NCBI RefSeq assembly: GCF_009429125.1
Contig: NZ_CP045529.1
Coordinates: 682,001-746,000, forward strand
From: Luteimicrobium xylanilyticum
GTDB taxonomy: Bacteria; Actinomycetota; Actinomycetes; Actinomycetales; Cellulomonadaceae
Reading direction: 5' to 3'
Length of the DNA: 64,000 nt
In this document: in pieces, positions 1 through 9,385 of the stretch
How positions within the stretch are numbered: position 1 is the first letter of the stretch
How the letters are laid out: each line of letters opens with the position of its first letter
Notes under the pieces: generated by a model
What the model was told of the DNA's origin: nothing
Databases searched by the model: none
The model's input: only the letters and a program-made list of their open reading frames with translations
Made by a program: the position numbers and the translations under genes

Positions 1-174
1 GCGCTCGGCAACGGCACGGTGATCCCCGAGGACGAGGCCGCGGCAGCGACGTCCGAGCACCCGGCCGAGCCCGTCGGCGAGGTCCCCGAGGGGCAGCGCG
101 TGGGCGACACGGCGGGCTTCGTGCCTCCGGCCCCGCCCGCCGCCGGCGAGCCGTCGCACCCCGCGGAGGGCTGA
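1..174 (+). CDS. ftsH: FtsH protease, C-terminal tail (partial)
   Basis: The window opens inside a reading frame that runs from base 1 to a TGA at 172-174. The 57 visible residues are rich in Pro, Ala and Glu and look like the disordered C-terminal tail of the membrane-anchored AAA+ zinc protease FtsH. No catalytic part is visible, so the assignment rests on context: in actinobacteria ftsH commonly lies directly upstream of folE-folP-folB-folK, and folE starts 2 bases after this stop. It could be another protein with a similar tail. Confidence 0.6.
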   Translation, partial: ALGNGTVIPEDEAAAATSEHPAEPVGEVPEGQRVGDTAGFVPPAPPAAGEPSHPAEG

Positions 175-176
175 GC

Positions 177-752
177 GTGACGCACGACGGCGCGTTCGAC
201 GTCGCGCGCGCGGAGGCGGCCGTGCGCGAGCTGCTGCTCGCGGTCGGCGAGGACCCGGAGCGGGACGGGCTCCAGGACACCCCCGCACGCGTGGCCCGGG
301 CGTACCGCGAGATCTTCGCGGGCCTGCGCCAGGAGCCGGCCGACGTGCTCTCGACGACGTTCGACATCGGGCACGAGGAGATGGTCCTCGTGAAGGACAT
401 CGAGGTGTACTCGACCTGCGAGCACCACCTCGTGCCGTTCCACGGCGTGGCCCACGTGGGCTACATCCCGCGGGACGGCAAGGTCACGGGCCTCAGCAAG
501 CTCGCGCGCCTCGTCGACGTCTACGCGAAGCGGCCCCAGGTGCAGGAGCGGCTCACGTCGCAGGTCGCCGACGCGCTCGTCCAGCACCTCGAGCCGCTCG
601 GCGCGATCGTCGTGGTCGAGTGCGAGCACCTGTGCATGTCGATGCGCGGGGTGCGCAAGCCGGGCGCCCGGACGGTCACGTCAGCGGTGCGCGGCCAGAT
701 GCGCGACGGCGCGACCCGCGCCGAGGCGATGAGCCTCATCCTGGGGCGCTAG
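177..752 (+). CDS. folE: GTP cyclohydrolase I (FolE)
   Basis: Converts GTP to 7,8-dihydroneopterin triphosphate, the first step of tetrahydrofolate synthesis, in the cytosol. The 191-residue protein has the usual family length. It shows the zinc and active-site motif [12 protein letters not shown] near residues 80-91 and the second zinc-ligand block [11 protein letters not shown] followed by RKPGA near residues 150-165. The GTG start at 177 has a GGAGGG stretch just upstream and lies 2 bases after the ftsH stop, so translation is probably coupled. The stop TAG overlaps the folP start by one base. Confidence 0.97.
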   Translation: MTHDGAFDVARAEAAVRELLLAVGEDPERDGLQDTPARVARAYREIFAGLRQEPADVLSTTFDIGHEEMVLVKDIEVYSTCEHHLVPFHGVAHVGYIPRDGKVTGLSKLARLVDVYAKRPQVQERLTSQVADALVQHLEPLGAIVVVECEHLCMSMRGVRKPGARTVTSAVRGQMRDGATRAEAMSLILGR

Positions 753-1702
753 TGCTCCACCCGACCTCCTCCCGTCTCCCGCTGCCGTCCTCGCTGACGG
801 CGCTGGAGCGCACGCTCGTGCTGGGGGTCGTCAACGTGACGCCGGACTCGTTCTCCGACGGGGGCGAGTGGTTCGAGCCGGACGCCGCGATCGCCCACGG
901 GTACGAGCTGCTCGCGGACGGCGCGGACCTGCTCGACGTGGGCGGCGAGTCCACCCGTCCGGGCGCCGTCCGGGTCGACGAGACCGAGGAGCTGCGCCGC
1001 GTCCTGCCGGTGATCGAGGCGCTCGCGGCCACGGGCGCGACGGTGAGCGTCGACACCACGCGGGCGCGCGTCGCCGAGCGTGCCCTCGAGGCCGGAGCCC
1101 GGGTCGTGAACGACGTGTCGGGCGGCCTCGCCGACCCGGCGATGGCGCAGGTCGTCGCCGACTCGGGTGCCGTGTTCGTCGCCATGCACTGGCGCGGGCA
1201 CGCGGACGTCATGGACGCGAACGCCCGCTACGACGACGTCGTCCTGGACGTCCGCGACGAGCTCGCCGCGCGTGTCGATGCCCTCGTCGGAGCGGGGGTC
1301 GACGTGCGTCAGCTCGTGCTCGACCCCGGTCTCGGCTTCGCGAAGCCCGGGGTGGACAACTGGCCGCTCCTCGCGAACCTCGACGTGCTCCAGTCGCTCG
1401 GCCTGCCGGTCCTCGTGGGGGCGAGCCGCAAGCGTTTCCTCGGCCACCTGCTCGCCCGGCCCGGCGTCGACCCGGTGCCGCCCACCGAGCGCGACGCCGC
1501 GACCGCGGCCCTCACCACGCTGTGCGCGGCCCAGGGCGCGTGGGCGGTGCGCGTGCACGACGTGCGCCCGTCCGCGGACGCGGTGCGGGTGGTCGCACGG
1601 TGGCAGGACGTGAGAGCATCCCGTGCGGCGTTCTCCGCACCAACGGGGGGAGCGTTGCCAGGGGCGCTGCCAGGGGCACAGCAGGAAGGACGACCATCGT
1701 GA
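752..1702 (+). CDS. folP: Dihydropteroate synthase (FolP)
   Basis: Condenses 6-hydroxymethyl-dihydropterin pyrophosphate with p-aminobenzoate to dihydropteroate; it is the sulfonamide target. The 316-residue TIM-barrel protein carries the pterin-site motif GVVNVTPDSFSDGG, then GGESTRPGA, VNDVSGG, DPGLGFAKP and GASRKRFLG in family order. I chose the GTG at 752 because it overlaps the folE stop (TAGTG) and leaves a short N-terminal lead before the conserved core. The last 30 residues are a low-complexity extension. The 3' end overlaps the next gene by 4 bases (GTGA). Confidence 0.96.
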   Translation: MLHPTSSRLPLPSSLTALERTLVLGVVNVTPDSFSDGGEWFEPDAAIAHGYELLADGADLLDVGGESTRPGAVRVDETEELRRVLPVIEALAATGATVSVDTTRARVAERALEAGARVVNDVSGGLADPAMAQVVADSGAVFVAMHWRGHADVMDANARYDDVVLDVRDELAARVDALVGAGVDVRQLVLDPGLGFAKPGVDNWPLLANLDVLQSLGLPVLVGASRKRFLGHLLARPGVDPVPPTERDAATAALTTLCAAQGAWAVRVHDVRPSADAVRVVARWQDVRASRAAFSAPTGGALPGALPGAQQEGRPS

Positions 1703-4260
1703 CGCTGCCAGGGACCGGACCCGTCCACGACGACGACGGCGAGGTGCTGGACCAGATCCGGCTCGTCGGACTGCGCGCCACCGGCCACCACGGGGTGTTC
1801 GAGCACGAGCGCGTGAACGGCCAGGAGTTCGTCGCCGACGTGGTCGTCCACCTCGACACGCGGCCCGCCGCCGCGGGGGACGCGCTCGCGCGCACCGTCC
1901 ACTACGGGGAGCTCGCGGAGCGCGTGACCGCGGTCCTGAGCTCGTCGCCCGCCGACCTCATCGAGACCGTCGCGGAGCGCATCGCGGCCGTCGCCCTGGC
2001 CGAGCCCGCCGTCGTCGCGGTGGACGTCGCGCTCCACAAGCCCGGGGCGCCGATCACCGTGCCGTTCGAGGACGTCGTCGTCGCGGTGCGCCGCTCGCGC
2101 ACGCGCCCGCCGGTTGTCGCGGTGCCGCAGGAGCCGGTCGCCGAGCCGGTGGCGGCCTATGCCGCCCCCGCCGCGCTGCCCCCGACGATCCCGCCGGGCG
2201 ACGCCCCGGCCCCCGACGCGGTGGCGGTGCCCGCCGACGTCGTCGCGCCTGCCGCGGCCGTCGCCTCCCTCGCACTCCCGCCGGTCACCCTGCCCGACGA
2301 CGTCGCGCCTGCCGCGCCCGCGCCGGCCGAGGAGGCCGGGACCGACGTGCCCGTCGCCGCGGAGGCCGCCCCCGCGGACGCGGACGAGGACGCGCTCCTC
2401 GCCGAGCCCGCCGACGAGGACGACGCCGCCTACGCCGCGCTGCGCGCCCAGGACAGGATGGACGAGATCCCCGCGTCCCCCGTGGACGTGGTGCTGTCGC
2501 TCGGCTCGAACGTCGGCGACCCGCAGCAGACCCTGCGCGACGCGATCAGCGCGCTCGACGCGATCGGTGGCATCGAGGTCCTCGACGTCTCGCCGCTCGC
2601 CCGCACCGCGCCCGTGGGCGGCGTCGACCAGGACGACTTCCTGAACGCCGTCGTCGTCGCACGGACCTCGATGTCGGCGCGGGAGCTGCTGCACGCCTGC
2701 CAGGACGTCGAGCACAGCTTCGGGCGCGTGCGCGAGGAGCGCTGGGGGCCGCGCACGCTCGACGTGGACGTCATCGTCTATGGCACGCTCACCGACGTCG
2801 CCGAAGACCTGGAGCTGCCGCACCCGCGGGCCCACGAGCGGGCGTTCGTGCTCGAGCCGTGGTCGCAGGTCCAGCCCGACGCCGTCCTCCCGGGCCTCGG
2901 CGGTGGTCCCGTCGCGCAGCTCGCGGCGACGGCGCCGGACCGGGCCGGGATCCGCTGGCTCGCGCTCGACTGGCTCGGCGACGACGAGCCGGCCCCCGAG
3001 GCCGGCGCCCCGCCGGCGGACGAGCTCCCGTCGGCAGCGCCGGGGGCGCAGGCGCCCTCCGCCGTCCCCGCCGCACCTGCTCCGCCCGCCCAGGCTGCGC
3101 CCGCCGCTTCCGCGCCCGCCGCTCCGGCTCCTGCTCCGCCCGCGATCCCGCCCGCCGTCGTGCCGGCGGACGGCGCCCCGCAGGCAGCGCCCGGAGACGC
3201 GGCTCCGAGCGCTCCGGCGGACCTCGCGGCGCCGGCGGCCGTGCAGGCGGTTCCCGCCGCGGAGGCGGTCGTCCCGGCGCAGCCCGTGCCCGCCGCGGAG
3301 CCCGTCCTCGCCGTCCGGCCGAACCCCTCCGCCGACCTGCTGCCGGAGCCGTCGTCGGCACCCACCCAGTCGACGCCGACGCACCTGCCCGAGCCGGGGA
3401 GCGACCCCCAGGACGCCGCCGGTCGCCAGCCTGCCGAACCGGAGCCGGTCCGGCAGGTCACGCCACCGTCCGTCCCCGATCTCGTCGCGCCCGCGCCGAC
3501 CCACGCACCCGCGCCGACCCACGCACCCGCGCCGGAGCAGGCCGCACCGCAGCAGACAGTGCAGCCCGCTGCTCCGGCCTCGGGCGGCGACGACCCGCAG
3601 CGACTGCAGCAGGGACCTGCCGACGCCGCCACGTTCCCGCCCGCGGGGCACGTGGGAGCGCCCGACCCGCTCGCGGTACCGGCTGCCGACCGGGTCGTCT
3701 TCCCGCCGATCCGCCACGCCGAGGTGCAGCCCGAGGCGCCACGCTTCGCGCCGACGTCCGGGGGTGTCGTCGGGCACGTCGTGGCCCCGACTGCGGTGCT
3801 CGTCGAGCCGCGCGAGCCCGCCGGCCCCGCCGGGCTCGGTGCGCCCACCGCATCGTGGCCGGACGAGCTCGTGCCGCCGTCGTTCGCCGCGCCGGCGCCC
3901 GGGGCACATCCCGGTTCGACGGCGCCGCAGCCGGTCGCCCCTGCCACTCCGGTTGCCGCGGCCGAGCCGGCGGGCGGGCTGCTCACCGGGGTCCCGCTGT
4001 CGTTCCCGCCCGTGAGCGGCGGGACGCGCGCCGTCGAACCGCCGCGGACGGAGCAGCCCAGGCTCGATCAGCCCCACCCCGAGCAGCCGCGCGACGGCGG
4101 CCCGGCGTTCTCCGCGGGCGACTCCGGCGCGCCGCGGTTCGCGGCCCCGGGCAGCCCTCCCGCCGCTGACCAGGTCCCCGGTCTCGGCACACCCGCCAAC
4201 CCGGCCCGTCCGGCGGCGCCCCTCTTCCCGCCGACGACCGAGGAGCCGCCGACGCGATGA
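1699..4260 (+). CDS. folBK: Fused dihydroneopterin aldolase / HPPK (FolB-FolK) with long Pro/Ala tail
   Basis: One 853-residue frame holds two folate enzymes. Residues about 14-133 are dihydroneopterin aldolase (LVGLRATGHHGVFEHER, with the HKPGAPI segment). An Ala/Pro/Asp linker follows to about residue 260. Residues about 262-430 are 6-hydroxymethyl-dihydropterin pyrophosphokinase (LSLGSNVGD; RWGPRTLDVDVI; LPHPRAHERAFVLEP). The remaining 420 or so residues are Pro/Ala/Gln-rich with no recognisable domain and include a perfect 18-bp tandem duplication encoding THAPAP. FolB-FolK fusions are known; a tail of this size is unusual. GTG at 1699 has AGGAAGGA upstream and overlaps folP by GTGA. The tail stays in frame to an ATGA overlap with the next gene, so it is probably translated. 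Confidence 0.92.
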   Translation: MTLPGTGPVHDDDGEVLDQIRLVGLRATGHHGVFEHERVNGQEFVADVVVHLDTRPAAAGDALARTVHYGELAERVTAVLSSSPADLIETVAERIAAVALAEPAVVAVDVALHKPGAPITVPFEDVVVAVRRSRTRPPVVAVPQEPVAEPVAAYAAPAALPPTIPPGDAPAPDAVAVPADVVAPAAAVASLALPPVTLPDDVAPAAPAPAEEAGTDVPVAAEAAPADADEDALLAEPADEDDAAYAALRAQDRMDEIPASPVDVVLSLGSNVGDPQQTLRDAISALDAIGGIEVLDVSPLARTAPVGGVDQDDFLNAVVVARTSMSARELLHACQDVEHSFGRVREERWGPRTLDVDVIVYGTLTDVAEDLELPHPRAHERAFVLEPWSQVQPDAVLPGLGGGPVAQLAATAPDRAGIRWLALDWLGDDEPAPEAGAPPADELPSAAPGAQAPSAVPAAPAPPAQAAPAASAPAAPAPAPPAIPPAVVPADGAPQAAPGDAAPSAPADLAAPAAVQAVPAAEAVVPAQPVPAAEPVLAVRPNPSADLLPEPSSAPTQSTPTHLPEPGSDPQDAAGRQPAEPEPVRQVTPPSVPDLVAPAPTHAPAPTHAPAPEQAAPQQTVQPAAPASGGDDPQRLQQGPADAATFPPAGHVGAPDPLAVPAADRVVFPPIRHAEVQPEAPRFAPTSGGVVGHVVAPTAVLVEPREPAGPAGLGAPTASWPDELVPPSFAAPAPGAHPGSTAPQPVAPATPVAAAEPAGGLLTGVPLSFPPVSGGTRAVEPPRTEQPRLDQPHPEQPRDGGPAFSAGDSGAPRFAAPGSPPAADQVPGLGTPANPARPAAPLFPPTTEEPPTR

Positions 4261-4760
4261 GGCGCACCCCGATCCGGTGGCTCGTCGAGCTCGCGGTGGC
4301 CGCGGCGCTCGTCGGGTGGCTCGTGCTGTGGCTCCTGGAGTCGCGCGGCACGTACCTCGCGGACGTGCCCTGGGTCGTCGACGTCTCGCTGCTCCTCCTG
4401 TCGGGCGCCGTCTTCTGGGCAGGGTGGACGGTGCGTGCCTATCAGCGCGGCCGCCGTCCGGACCTGGACGCCCTCCGCGCCGCGCGCACGTACGTGCTCG
4501 GCAAGGCCGCGGCCGTGACGGGCTCGCTCCTCGTCGGCTGGTACCTGGCGCAGGTGCTCGTCGTCCTGGGGGACCTCGACGTCGAGTCGCGGCGGGCGCA
4601 CGGGCTGGCCGCCCTGTGGGCGGTCGGTGCCGCGCTGGTGCTGTGCGTCGTCGGGGTCCTCGTCGAGCGGTTCTGCGAGCTCCCGCCGTCCGACGACGAG
4701 GGCAAGGAGCACGAGGGTCGTACGCCGCCCGGCTCGCCGGAGATGGACGCGCGCGCCTGA
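4257..4760 (+). CDS. DUF3180 membrane protein
   Basis: A 167-residue membrane protein with about four hydrophobic segments (near residues 9-28, 40-57, 82-103 and 118-138) and a charged cytosolic tail. It matches in size, layout and position the actinobacterial DUF3180 family, which is regularly found after folK; its function is unknown. The ATG at 4257 overlaps the folBK stop (ATGA), so it is translationally coupled to the folate operon. Confidence 0.85.
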   Translation: MRRTPIRWLVELAVAAALVGWLVLWLLESRGTYLADVPWVVDVSLLLLSGAVFWAGWTVRAYQRGRRPDLDALRAARTYVLGKAAAVTGSLLVGWYLAQVLVVLGDLDVESRRAHGLAALWAVGAALVLCVVGVLVERFCELPPSDDEGKEHEGRTPPGSPEMDARA

Positions 4761-4812
4761 GAGATCTCGCGCGGGACCTGGACGCGTCCGACCGGGATGG
4801 GAGGATGGGCGC

Positions 4813-5328
4813 GTGACCGACGACGCCCCTGCCGTTCGCGCCCCTGGCGACCCGTTCGACCCGCCGGGGCTCGAGTGGTCGCGCGTGTCCGGGAAGCTCG
4901 TGACCGCACGTCTCGTCCCGTCGCTGACCACGGTCGGGCTGCTGGCCGTCGTCGGCGCGGTGGTGGCGCTCGCCACGGGCGCGGCGTGGGTCTGGGTGTT
5001 CCCCACGTTCTTCGTGCTGCTGGCCCTCTGGCTGCTCTGGCTGGTGCCCCGCCAGGTGCACGCGATCGGCTACGCGGAGCGGGCCGACGACCTGCTCATC
5101 CGCAAGGGCATCATGTTCCGCACGCTCGTCGTCGTGCCCTACGGGCGCATGCAGTACCTGGACGTGCAGCGGGGCCCGCTGACCCGCGCGCTGGGCCTCG
5201 CGTCCCTGCAGCTCCACACCGCGTCCGCGGGCACGGACGCCAGCATCGACGGCCTGCCCGCCGAGGTCGCCGAGCGCCTGCGCGACCAGCTCGCCGCCCG
5301 CGGCGAGGCGCGGCTGGCCGGGCTGTGA
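4813..5328 (+). CDS. PH domain-containing membrane protein (YdbS-like, DUF304)
   Basis: 171 residues: a cytosolic N-terminus, two adjacent membrane segments (residues about 33-75) and a bacterial PH domain (bPH2) containing the typical sequence VVPYGRMQYLDVQRGPLTR and a further stretch ending in LQLHTASAG. Members of this family pair with larger DUF304 proteins in the membrane; their role is not established. The GTG at 4813 follows GGGAGGATG and begins 52 bases after the DUF3180 gene. Its 3' end overlaps the larger PH protein by GTGA, so the two are probably made together. Confidence 0.85.
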   Translation: MTDDAPAVRAPGDPFDPPGLEWSRVSGKLVTARLVPSLTTVGLLAVVGAVVALATGAAWVWVFPTFFVLLALWLLWLVPRQVHAIGYAERADDLLIRKGIMFRTLVVVPYGRMQYLDVQRGPLTRALGLASLQLHTASAGTDASIDGLPAEVAERLRDQLAARGEARLAGL

Positions 5329-6863
5329 GCGACGGCCTGCCCGTGCCTGCGCCGGGCGGCGCGACCGCGCCGTCGTCCCTCGCCTGGCAGCGGGTCCACC
5401 CCGTGACGCCGCTCGTGAAGGGCTGGCTCGTCCTCGTCGTCGTGGTCCTCGGGCTCCTGCGCTCGACGGCGGAGCAGGGCGACGGCGACGGTGCCCGGTT
5501 CGCCCTGCACCACCTCGCGTGGGTGCTCCTCGGGATCGCGGCGATCGTCGTGGTCGCGGGCACCTACTCGTGGCTCGCGTGGCGGGTGACGGCGTACGCG
5601 ATCGACCCGGACGCGGTGCACATGCGGTCGGGGATCCTGTTCAAGCAGCACCGCAAGGCCCGGCTCGACCGGATCCAGGCGATCGAGGTGCGCCAGCCAC
5701 TCGCCGCGCGGATCTTCGGGCTCGCGGAGGTCAAGGTCGAGGTCGCGGGCGGCGACGGGTCGGGCGTGTCGATCGGCTACCTCACGGAGCGCACCGCGCA
5801 GGAGCTGCGCGCGGACCTGCTGGCGCGCGCGGCGGGGCTGGGGGCGCCGTCGTCGGGCGGGAAGCAGGCCGTCGCCGCGCCTGCCGACGGCACCGACGCG
5901 AAGCACGCACCGGACGCGGTGACGTCCGCGGCCGGGCCCGGTCCCGCCCCGACGCTCCACGCCACCGAGGCCCCCGAGCAGCCGCTGTTCGAGGTGCCGT
6001 CGGGTCGGCTCGTCGCGTCGACGTTCCTGACCGTCGAGGCGTGGGTGCTGGTGCTCGTCGTCGCGGGCGCCGTCGTCGCGGCCGCGGCGGCCCGGACCCC
6101 GGCGGTCCTGTTCAGCTTCGTGCCGGTCCTGATCGGCCTCGGCTCCGCGTTGTTCGGCCGGTTCAACCGCTCGTTCGCGTTCCGCGCCGCGACGTCGCCC
6201 GACGGCATCCGGCTGCGCCACGGGCTCACCGAGACGCGTGCGCAGACGATCCCGCCGGGCCGGGTGCAGGCCGTCGAGCTGGTGCAGCCGTTCCTGTGGC
6301 GACGGTTCGGCTGGTGGCGCGTGCACGTCAACGTCGCCGGCTACGGTCGCGAGGCGAACGCGAAGGGCCCGACGACGGTGCTGCTCCCCGTGGGCTCGCG
6401 CGCCGAGGCGACGACGGCGCTGTGGCTGGTCCTGCCGGACCTCGGCACGGCGGACCCGCTCGCGCTGCTCGGCGAGGCGCTCGACGGGAGCGGGCCGAGC
6501 GACGCGTTCACGGCCGCCCCGCGGCGGTCGCGCTGGCTCGACCCGGTGGGGTGGCGCCGCAACGGGTACGCGGTGACCGCGCGGGCCGTCCTCGCCCGCA
6601 GCGGCCGGGTGCGGCGTCGGCTCGTCGTGGTGCCGCACGAGCGGACGCAGTCGCTCGGGCTCGAGCAGGGACCGCTGCAGCGCCGGCTCGGGCTGGCGTC
6701 GTTCGTCCTGCACTCGACGCCCGGGTCCGTGCACCCGGAGGTGCCGCACCTCGACGCCCGGGACGCCCGGGTGCTGCTCGACGAGCAGTCCGTCCGGGCA
6801 CGCGAGGCGCGGTCCCAGGACCTCAGCGAGCGGTGGCTCCAGCCGCCGGGGGCGCGCGCATGA
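5325..6863 (+). CDS. Large PH domain-containing membrane protein (YdbT-like)
   Basis: 512 residues with repeated units of paired membrane helices plus bacterial PH domains. The first unit has KARLDRIQAIEVRQPLAAR, the second RVQAVELVQPFLWRR, and the third, without a clear helix pair, VVPHERTQSLGLEQGPLQRR near the C-terminus. This triple-PH layout is that of the YdbT/DUF304 family, the partner of the smaller YdbS-like protein encoded just upstream. A 40-residue Ala/Asp-rich linker (about residues 175-220) separates units 1 and 2. Function is unknown; a membrane or envelope role is inference. It is coupled at both ends (GTGA upstream, ATGA downstream). Confidence 0.85.
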   Translation: MSDGLPVPAPGGATAPSSLAWQRVHPVTPLVKGWLVLVVVVLGLLRSTAEQGDGDGARFALHHLAWVLLGIAAIVVVAGTYSWLAWRVTAYAIDPDAVHMRSGILFKQHRKARLDRIQAIEVRQPLAARIFGLAEVKVEVAGGDGSGVSIGYLTERTAQELRADLLARAAGLGAPSSGGKQAVAAPADGTDAKHAPDAVTSAAGPGPAPTLHATEAPEQPLFEVPSGRLVASTFLTVEAWVLVLVVAGAVVAAAAARTPAVLFSFVPVLIGLGSALFGRFNRSFAFRAATSPDGIRLRHGLTETRAQTIPPGRVQAVELVQPFLWRRFGWWRVHVNVAGYGREANAKGPTTVLLPVGSRAEATTALWLVLPDLGTADPLALLGEALDGSGPSDAFTAAPRRSRWLDPVGWRRNGYAVTARAVLARSGRVRRRLVVVPHERTQSLGLEQGPLQRRLGLASFVLHSTPGSVHPEVPHLDARDARVLLDEQSVRAREARSQDLSERWLQPPGARA

Positions 6864-7891
6864 CGGCGGCCGGCGGGCCGGTGCGGCTGGGCGTGGGCGT
6901 CGTCGGGGCCGGCCGCGTGGGCGCGGTCCTCGGCAGCGCGCTGCGGTCGGTCGGGCACGCGGTCGTGGGCGCGAGCGGCGTCTCGGAGGCCAGCCGCGAG
7001 CGCATCGACGCGATGCTCCCCGGGGTCCCCCTGCTCGAGGTCCCCGAGGTCGTCCGGCGCGCCGAGCTGGTCCTCCTCACCGTGCCCGACGACGAGCTCG
7101 CGCCCCTGGTCCGCGGCCTCGCCGACGTGGGGGCGTGGCAGCCGGGCCAGCTCGTCGTGCACACGGCGGGCAGCCAGGGCGTGCGCGTCCTCGACCCCGC
7201 GCGGGCCGCCGGCGCGATCCCCCTCGCGATCCACCCGGCGATGACGTTCACCGGAACGTCGCTGGACCTGTCGCGGCTCGAGGGCACGACCTTCGCCGTC
7301 ACGGCCGCGGCGCCCGTCCTTCCCATCGCGCAGGCGCTCGTGGTCGAGCTCGGCGGGGAGCCCGCCGTCGTCGCCGAGGAGGCCCGCCCGCTGTACCACG
7401 CGGCCCTCGCGCACGGCTCCAACCACCTCGTGGTGCTCGTCGCGCAGGCCGCGCAGGCGCTCGCGGCCGCCGGGATCGAGCGGCCCGGCCGGGCGCTCGG
7501 CCCGCTGCTGGGCGCCGCGCTCGACGGCGCGCTGCGCTACGCGGACGTCGATCGCGTGACGGAGACCCGGGCCGACGGCGGGACGGACGCATCCGTCGCG
7601 GCCCCGCTCGGCCTCGGCGCACCCGGCGCCGCCGCGATCGGGGCCCTCACCGGCCCGGTGTCGCGCGGCGACGTCGGGACGGTGCGCGCGCACCTCGAGG
7701 TCCTCGGTGCCGAGGCGGCCGATGCCCCGGACCTGCCGCCCGCATACCGTGCGCTCGCCCGCGGCGCGACCGTCCGCGCCCTCGCCGCGGGCCGCATCGG
7801 TGAGCGGCAGGCGGCGGAGCTGCTCGACGCGCTCGCCGAGCCGGCCCCGCCCGGCGCACCACCCGCCCCCGGTCCGGAGAGTGACGCATGA
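6860..7891 (+). CDS. Rossmann-like / DUF2520 domain protein
   Basis: 343 residues. The N-terminus has a dinucleotide-binding fold with [16 protein letters not shown], and the C-terminal half matches the DUF2520 layout, as in the NADP-dependent reductase-like proteins encoded next to panC in actinobacteria. The segment [14 protein letters not shown] is characteristic of the family. The substrate is not known; proximity to panC suggests ketopantoate or related chemistry, but that is only inference. Start ATG at 6860 overlaps the previous stop, and the 3' end overlaps panC (ATGA). Confidence 0.88.
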   Translation: MTAAGGPVRLGVGVVGAGRVGAVLGSALRSVGHAVVGASGVSEASRERIDAMLPGVPLLEVPEVVRRAELVLLTVPDDELAPLVRGLADVGAWQPGQLVVHTAGSQGVRVLDPARAAGAIPLAIHPAMTFTGTSLDLSRLEGTTFAVTAAAPVLPIAQALVVELGGEPAVVAEEARPLYHAALAHGSNHLVVLVAQAAQALAAAGIERPGRALGPLLGAALDGALRYADVDRVTETRADGGTDASVAAPLGLGAPGAAAIGALTGPVSRGDVGTVRAHLEVLGAEAADAPDLPPAYRALARGATVRALAAGRIGERQAAELLDALAEPAPPGAPPAPGPESDA

Positions 7892-8790
7892 CCAGTCCGC
7901 TCGTCGCCTCGACCGTCGCCGACCTCGACGACGCCCTCGCTCCCTTCGACGCCGCGCGAGGCTCCGGACAGGGCACCGACCGGCCCCGCCGCGCCGTCGT
8001 CATGACCATGGGCGCGCTCCACGAGGGGCACCTCACGCTCGTCCGGCGCGCCCGCGAGCTCGTCGGGCCGGACGGGCAGGTCGTCGTGACCGACTTCGTG
8101 AACCCGCTCCAGTTCGGCCCGGACGAGGACTTCGACCGCTACCCGCGCGACCTCGACGGCGACGTGAGGTTGCTCACCCCCGAGGGCGTCGACGTCGTCT
8201 TCGCGCCGCAGCTCGACGAGATGTACCCCGACGGCGACGCGCTCGTCCGGGTGAGCGCCGGGTCGCTCGGCACGATCCTCGAGGGCGCGGCCCGGCCGGG
8301 GCACTTCGACGGCATGCTGACCGTCGTCCTCAAGCTCATGCACCTCGTGCGCCCCGACGTCGCGCTGTTCGGCGAGAAGGACGCCCAGCAGCTCCTCCTC
8401 GTCCGCCGCATGGTGCGTGACCTGGACGTTCGCACCGACATCGTCGGGGTCCCGATCGTCCGCGAGCCCGACGGTCTCGCTCGGTCCTCGCGCAACGCCT
8501 ACCTCAGCGACGACGAGCGGATCCGCGCCCGCGCCCTGAGCGCCGCCCTCGGCGCGTCGTCCGCCGTCGCCGAGGCGGGTGGCAGCCCGACCGACGTCGT
8601 CGCGGCCGCCGCCGACGTCCTCAACGCCGCCGACGGCGTCGTCGTCGATTACCTCGCGCTCGTCGACCCGACTACCGTGGAGGACCTGACCCTCGCCGGA
8701 AGCGTCGCGTCGGGTCCGGCGTTGTTGCTGGTGGCGGCACGTGTCGGCTCGACCCGGCTGATCGACAACACCACGGTCCGGCTCGCGTAG
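7888..8790 (+). CDS. panC: Pantothenate synthetase (PanC)
   Basis: Joins pantoate and beta-alanine with ATP to give pantothenate. The 300-residue protein has the nucleotidyltransferase signature [18 protein letters not shown] (HIGH-like), the pantoate site [18 protein letters not shown] and RSSRNAYLS (KMSKS-like). It is coupled by ATGA to the DUF2520 gene. panD follows after 64 bases and supplies the beta-alanine. No panB is in the window. Confidence 0.97.
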   Translation: MTSPLVASTVADLDDALAPFDAARGSGQGTDRPRRAVVMTMGALHEGHLTLVRRARELVGPDGQVVVTDFVNPLQFGPDEDFDRYPRDLDGDVRLLTPEGVDVVFAPQLDEMYPDGDALVRVSAGSLGTILEGAARPGHFDGMLTVVLKLMHLVRPDVALFGEKDAQQLLLVRRMVRDLDVRTDIVGVPIVREPDGLARSSRNAYLSDDERIRARALSAALGASSAVAEAGGSPTDVVAAAADVLNAADGVVVDYLALVDPTTVEDLTLAGSVASGPALLLVAARVGSTRLIDNTTVRLA

Positions 8791-8854
8791 GCTCGCCCGC
8801 CGCCACCGGGCGCCCGCCGGCCCCGGACCACCCCGCTACTCGGAGGCAACAGCC

Positions 8855-9385
8855 GTGACCCGACGCCCGCACGAGCGTGCGACCACGCTCCGGCGTCCGA
8901 TGATGATCGCCAAGATCCACCGGGCGACCGTGACCCAGGCGGACCTGCACTACGTCGGTTCGCTCACCGTCGACTCCGACCTGCTCGACGCCGCGGACCT
9001 GCTCCCCGGCCAGCAGGTCGACGTCGTCGACGTCGCCAACGGCCACCGGCTCACCACGTACGTCATCCCGGGCGAGCGGGGCAGCGGTGAGATGTGCATC
9101 AACGGCGCCGCCGCGCACCTCATCAAGCCCGGCGACCTCGTCATCGTCATCGCCTACGGCACGCTCGCCGACGACGAGGCCCGCACCTTCGTGCCCAACG
9201 TCGTCTTCGTGGACGAGCACAACACGATCGTCGAGATCAGCGACGACCCGGGCCAGGTGCCCGGAGGGTACGGGCTCGAGCCCAGCGGGGTCCCGTTCGA
9301 GCAGGTGCAGGGGAGCGAGGGCGTCCTCGGCACCCGTTCCCAGGATTCGCCCCTCGCCGGCGACGACGCACTGGCCGCCTGGTAG
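8855..9385 (+). CDS. panD: Aspartate 1-decarboxylase (PanD)
   Basis: Makes beta-alanine from aspartate for pantothenate. It is synthesised as a pro-enzyme that self-cleaves at a Gly-Ser bond to form the pyruvoyl cofactor; here this is G35-S36 in HYVGSLT. Other family segments are [20 protein letters not shown] and PNVVFVDE. The GTG at 8855 is supported by GGAGG at 8842-8846. With 176 residues it is longer than the usual 120-140: there is a 16-residue N-terminal lead before MMIAKIH, and about 35 extra C-terminal residues of low complexity. Confidence 0.96.
   Translation: MTRRPHERATTLRRPMMIAKIHRATVTQADLHYVGSLTVDSDLLDAADLLPGQQVDVVDVANGHRLTTYVIPGERGSGEMCINGAAAHLIKPGDLVIVIAYGTLADDEARTFVPNVVFVDEHNTIVEISDDPGQVPGGYGLEPSGVPFEQVQGSEGVLGTRSQDSPLAGDDALAAW

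Noticed and set aside
3499-3534. 18-bp tandem duplication in folBK as a possible regulatory repeat
   Set aside because: It is in frame, encodes THAPAP twice, and fits slippage within a low-complexity coding region.
4801-4806. GAGGAT six bases before the first PH-protein start as a ninth leaderless -10 box
   Set aside because: It lacks T at position 1 and overlaps a plausible GGGAGGA ribosome-binding stretch, and the gene appears to be in an operon.
1309-5217. Very long open frame on the minus strand (about 1300 codons) opposite folP, folBK and the PH-protein gene
   Set aside because: It is a low-complexity Arg/Gly/His-rich shadow caused by high GC at third codon positions of the true plus-strand genes; it lacks any domain and a ribosome-binding site.
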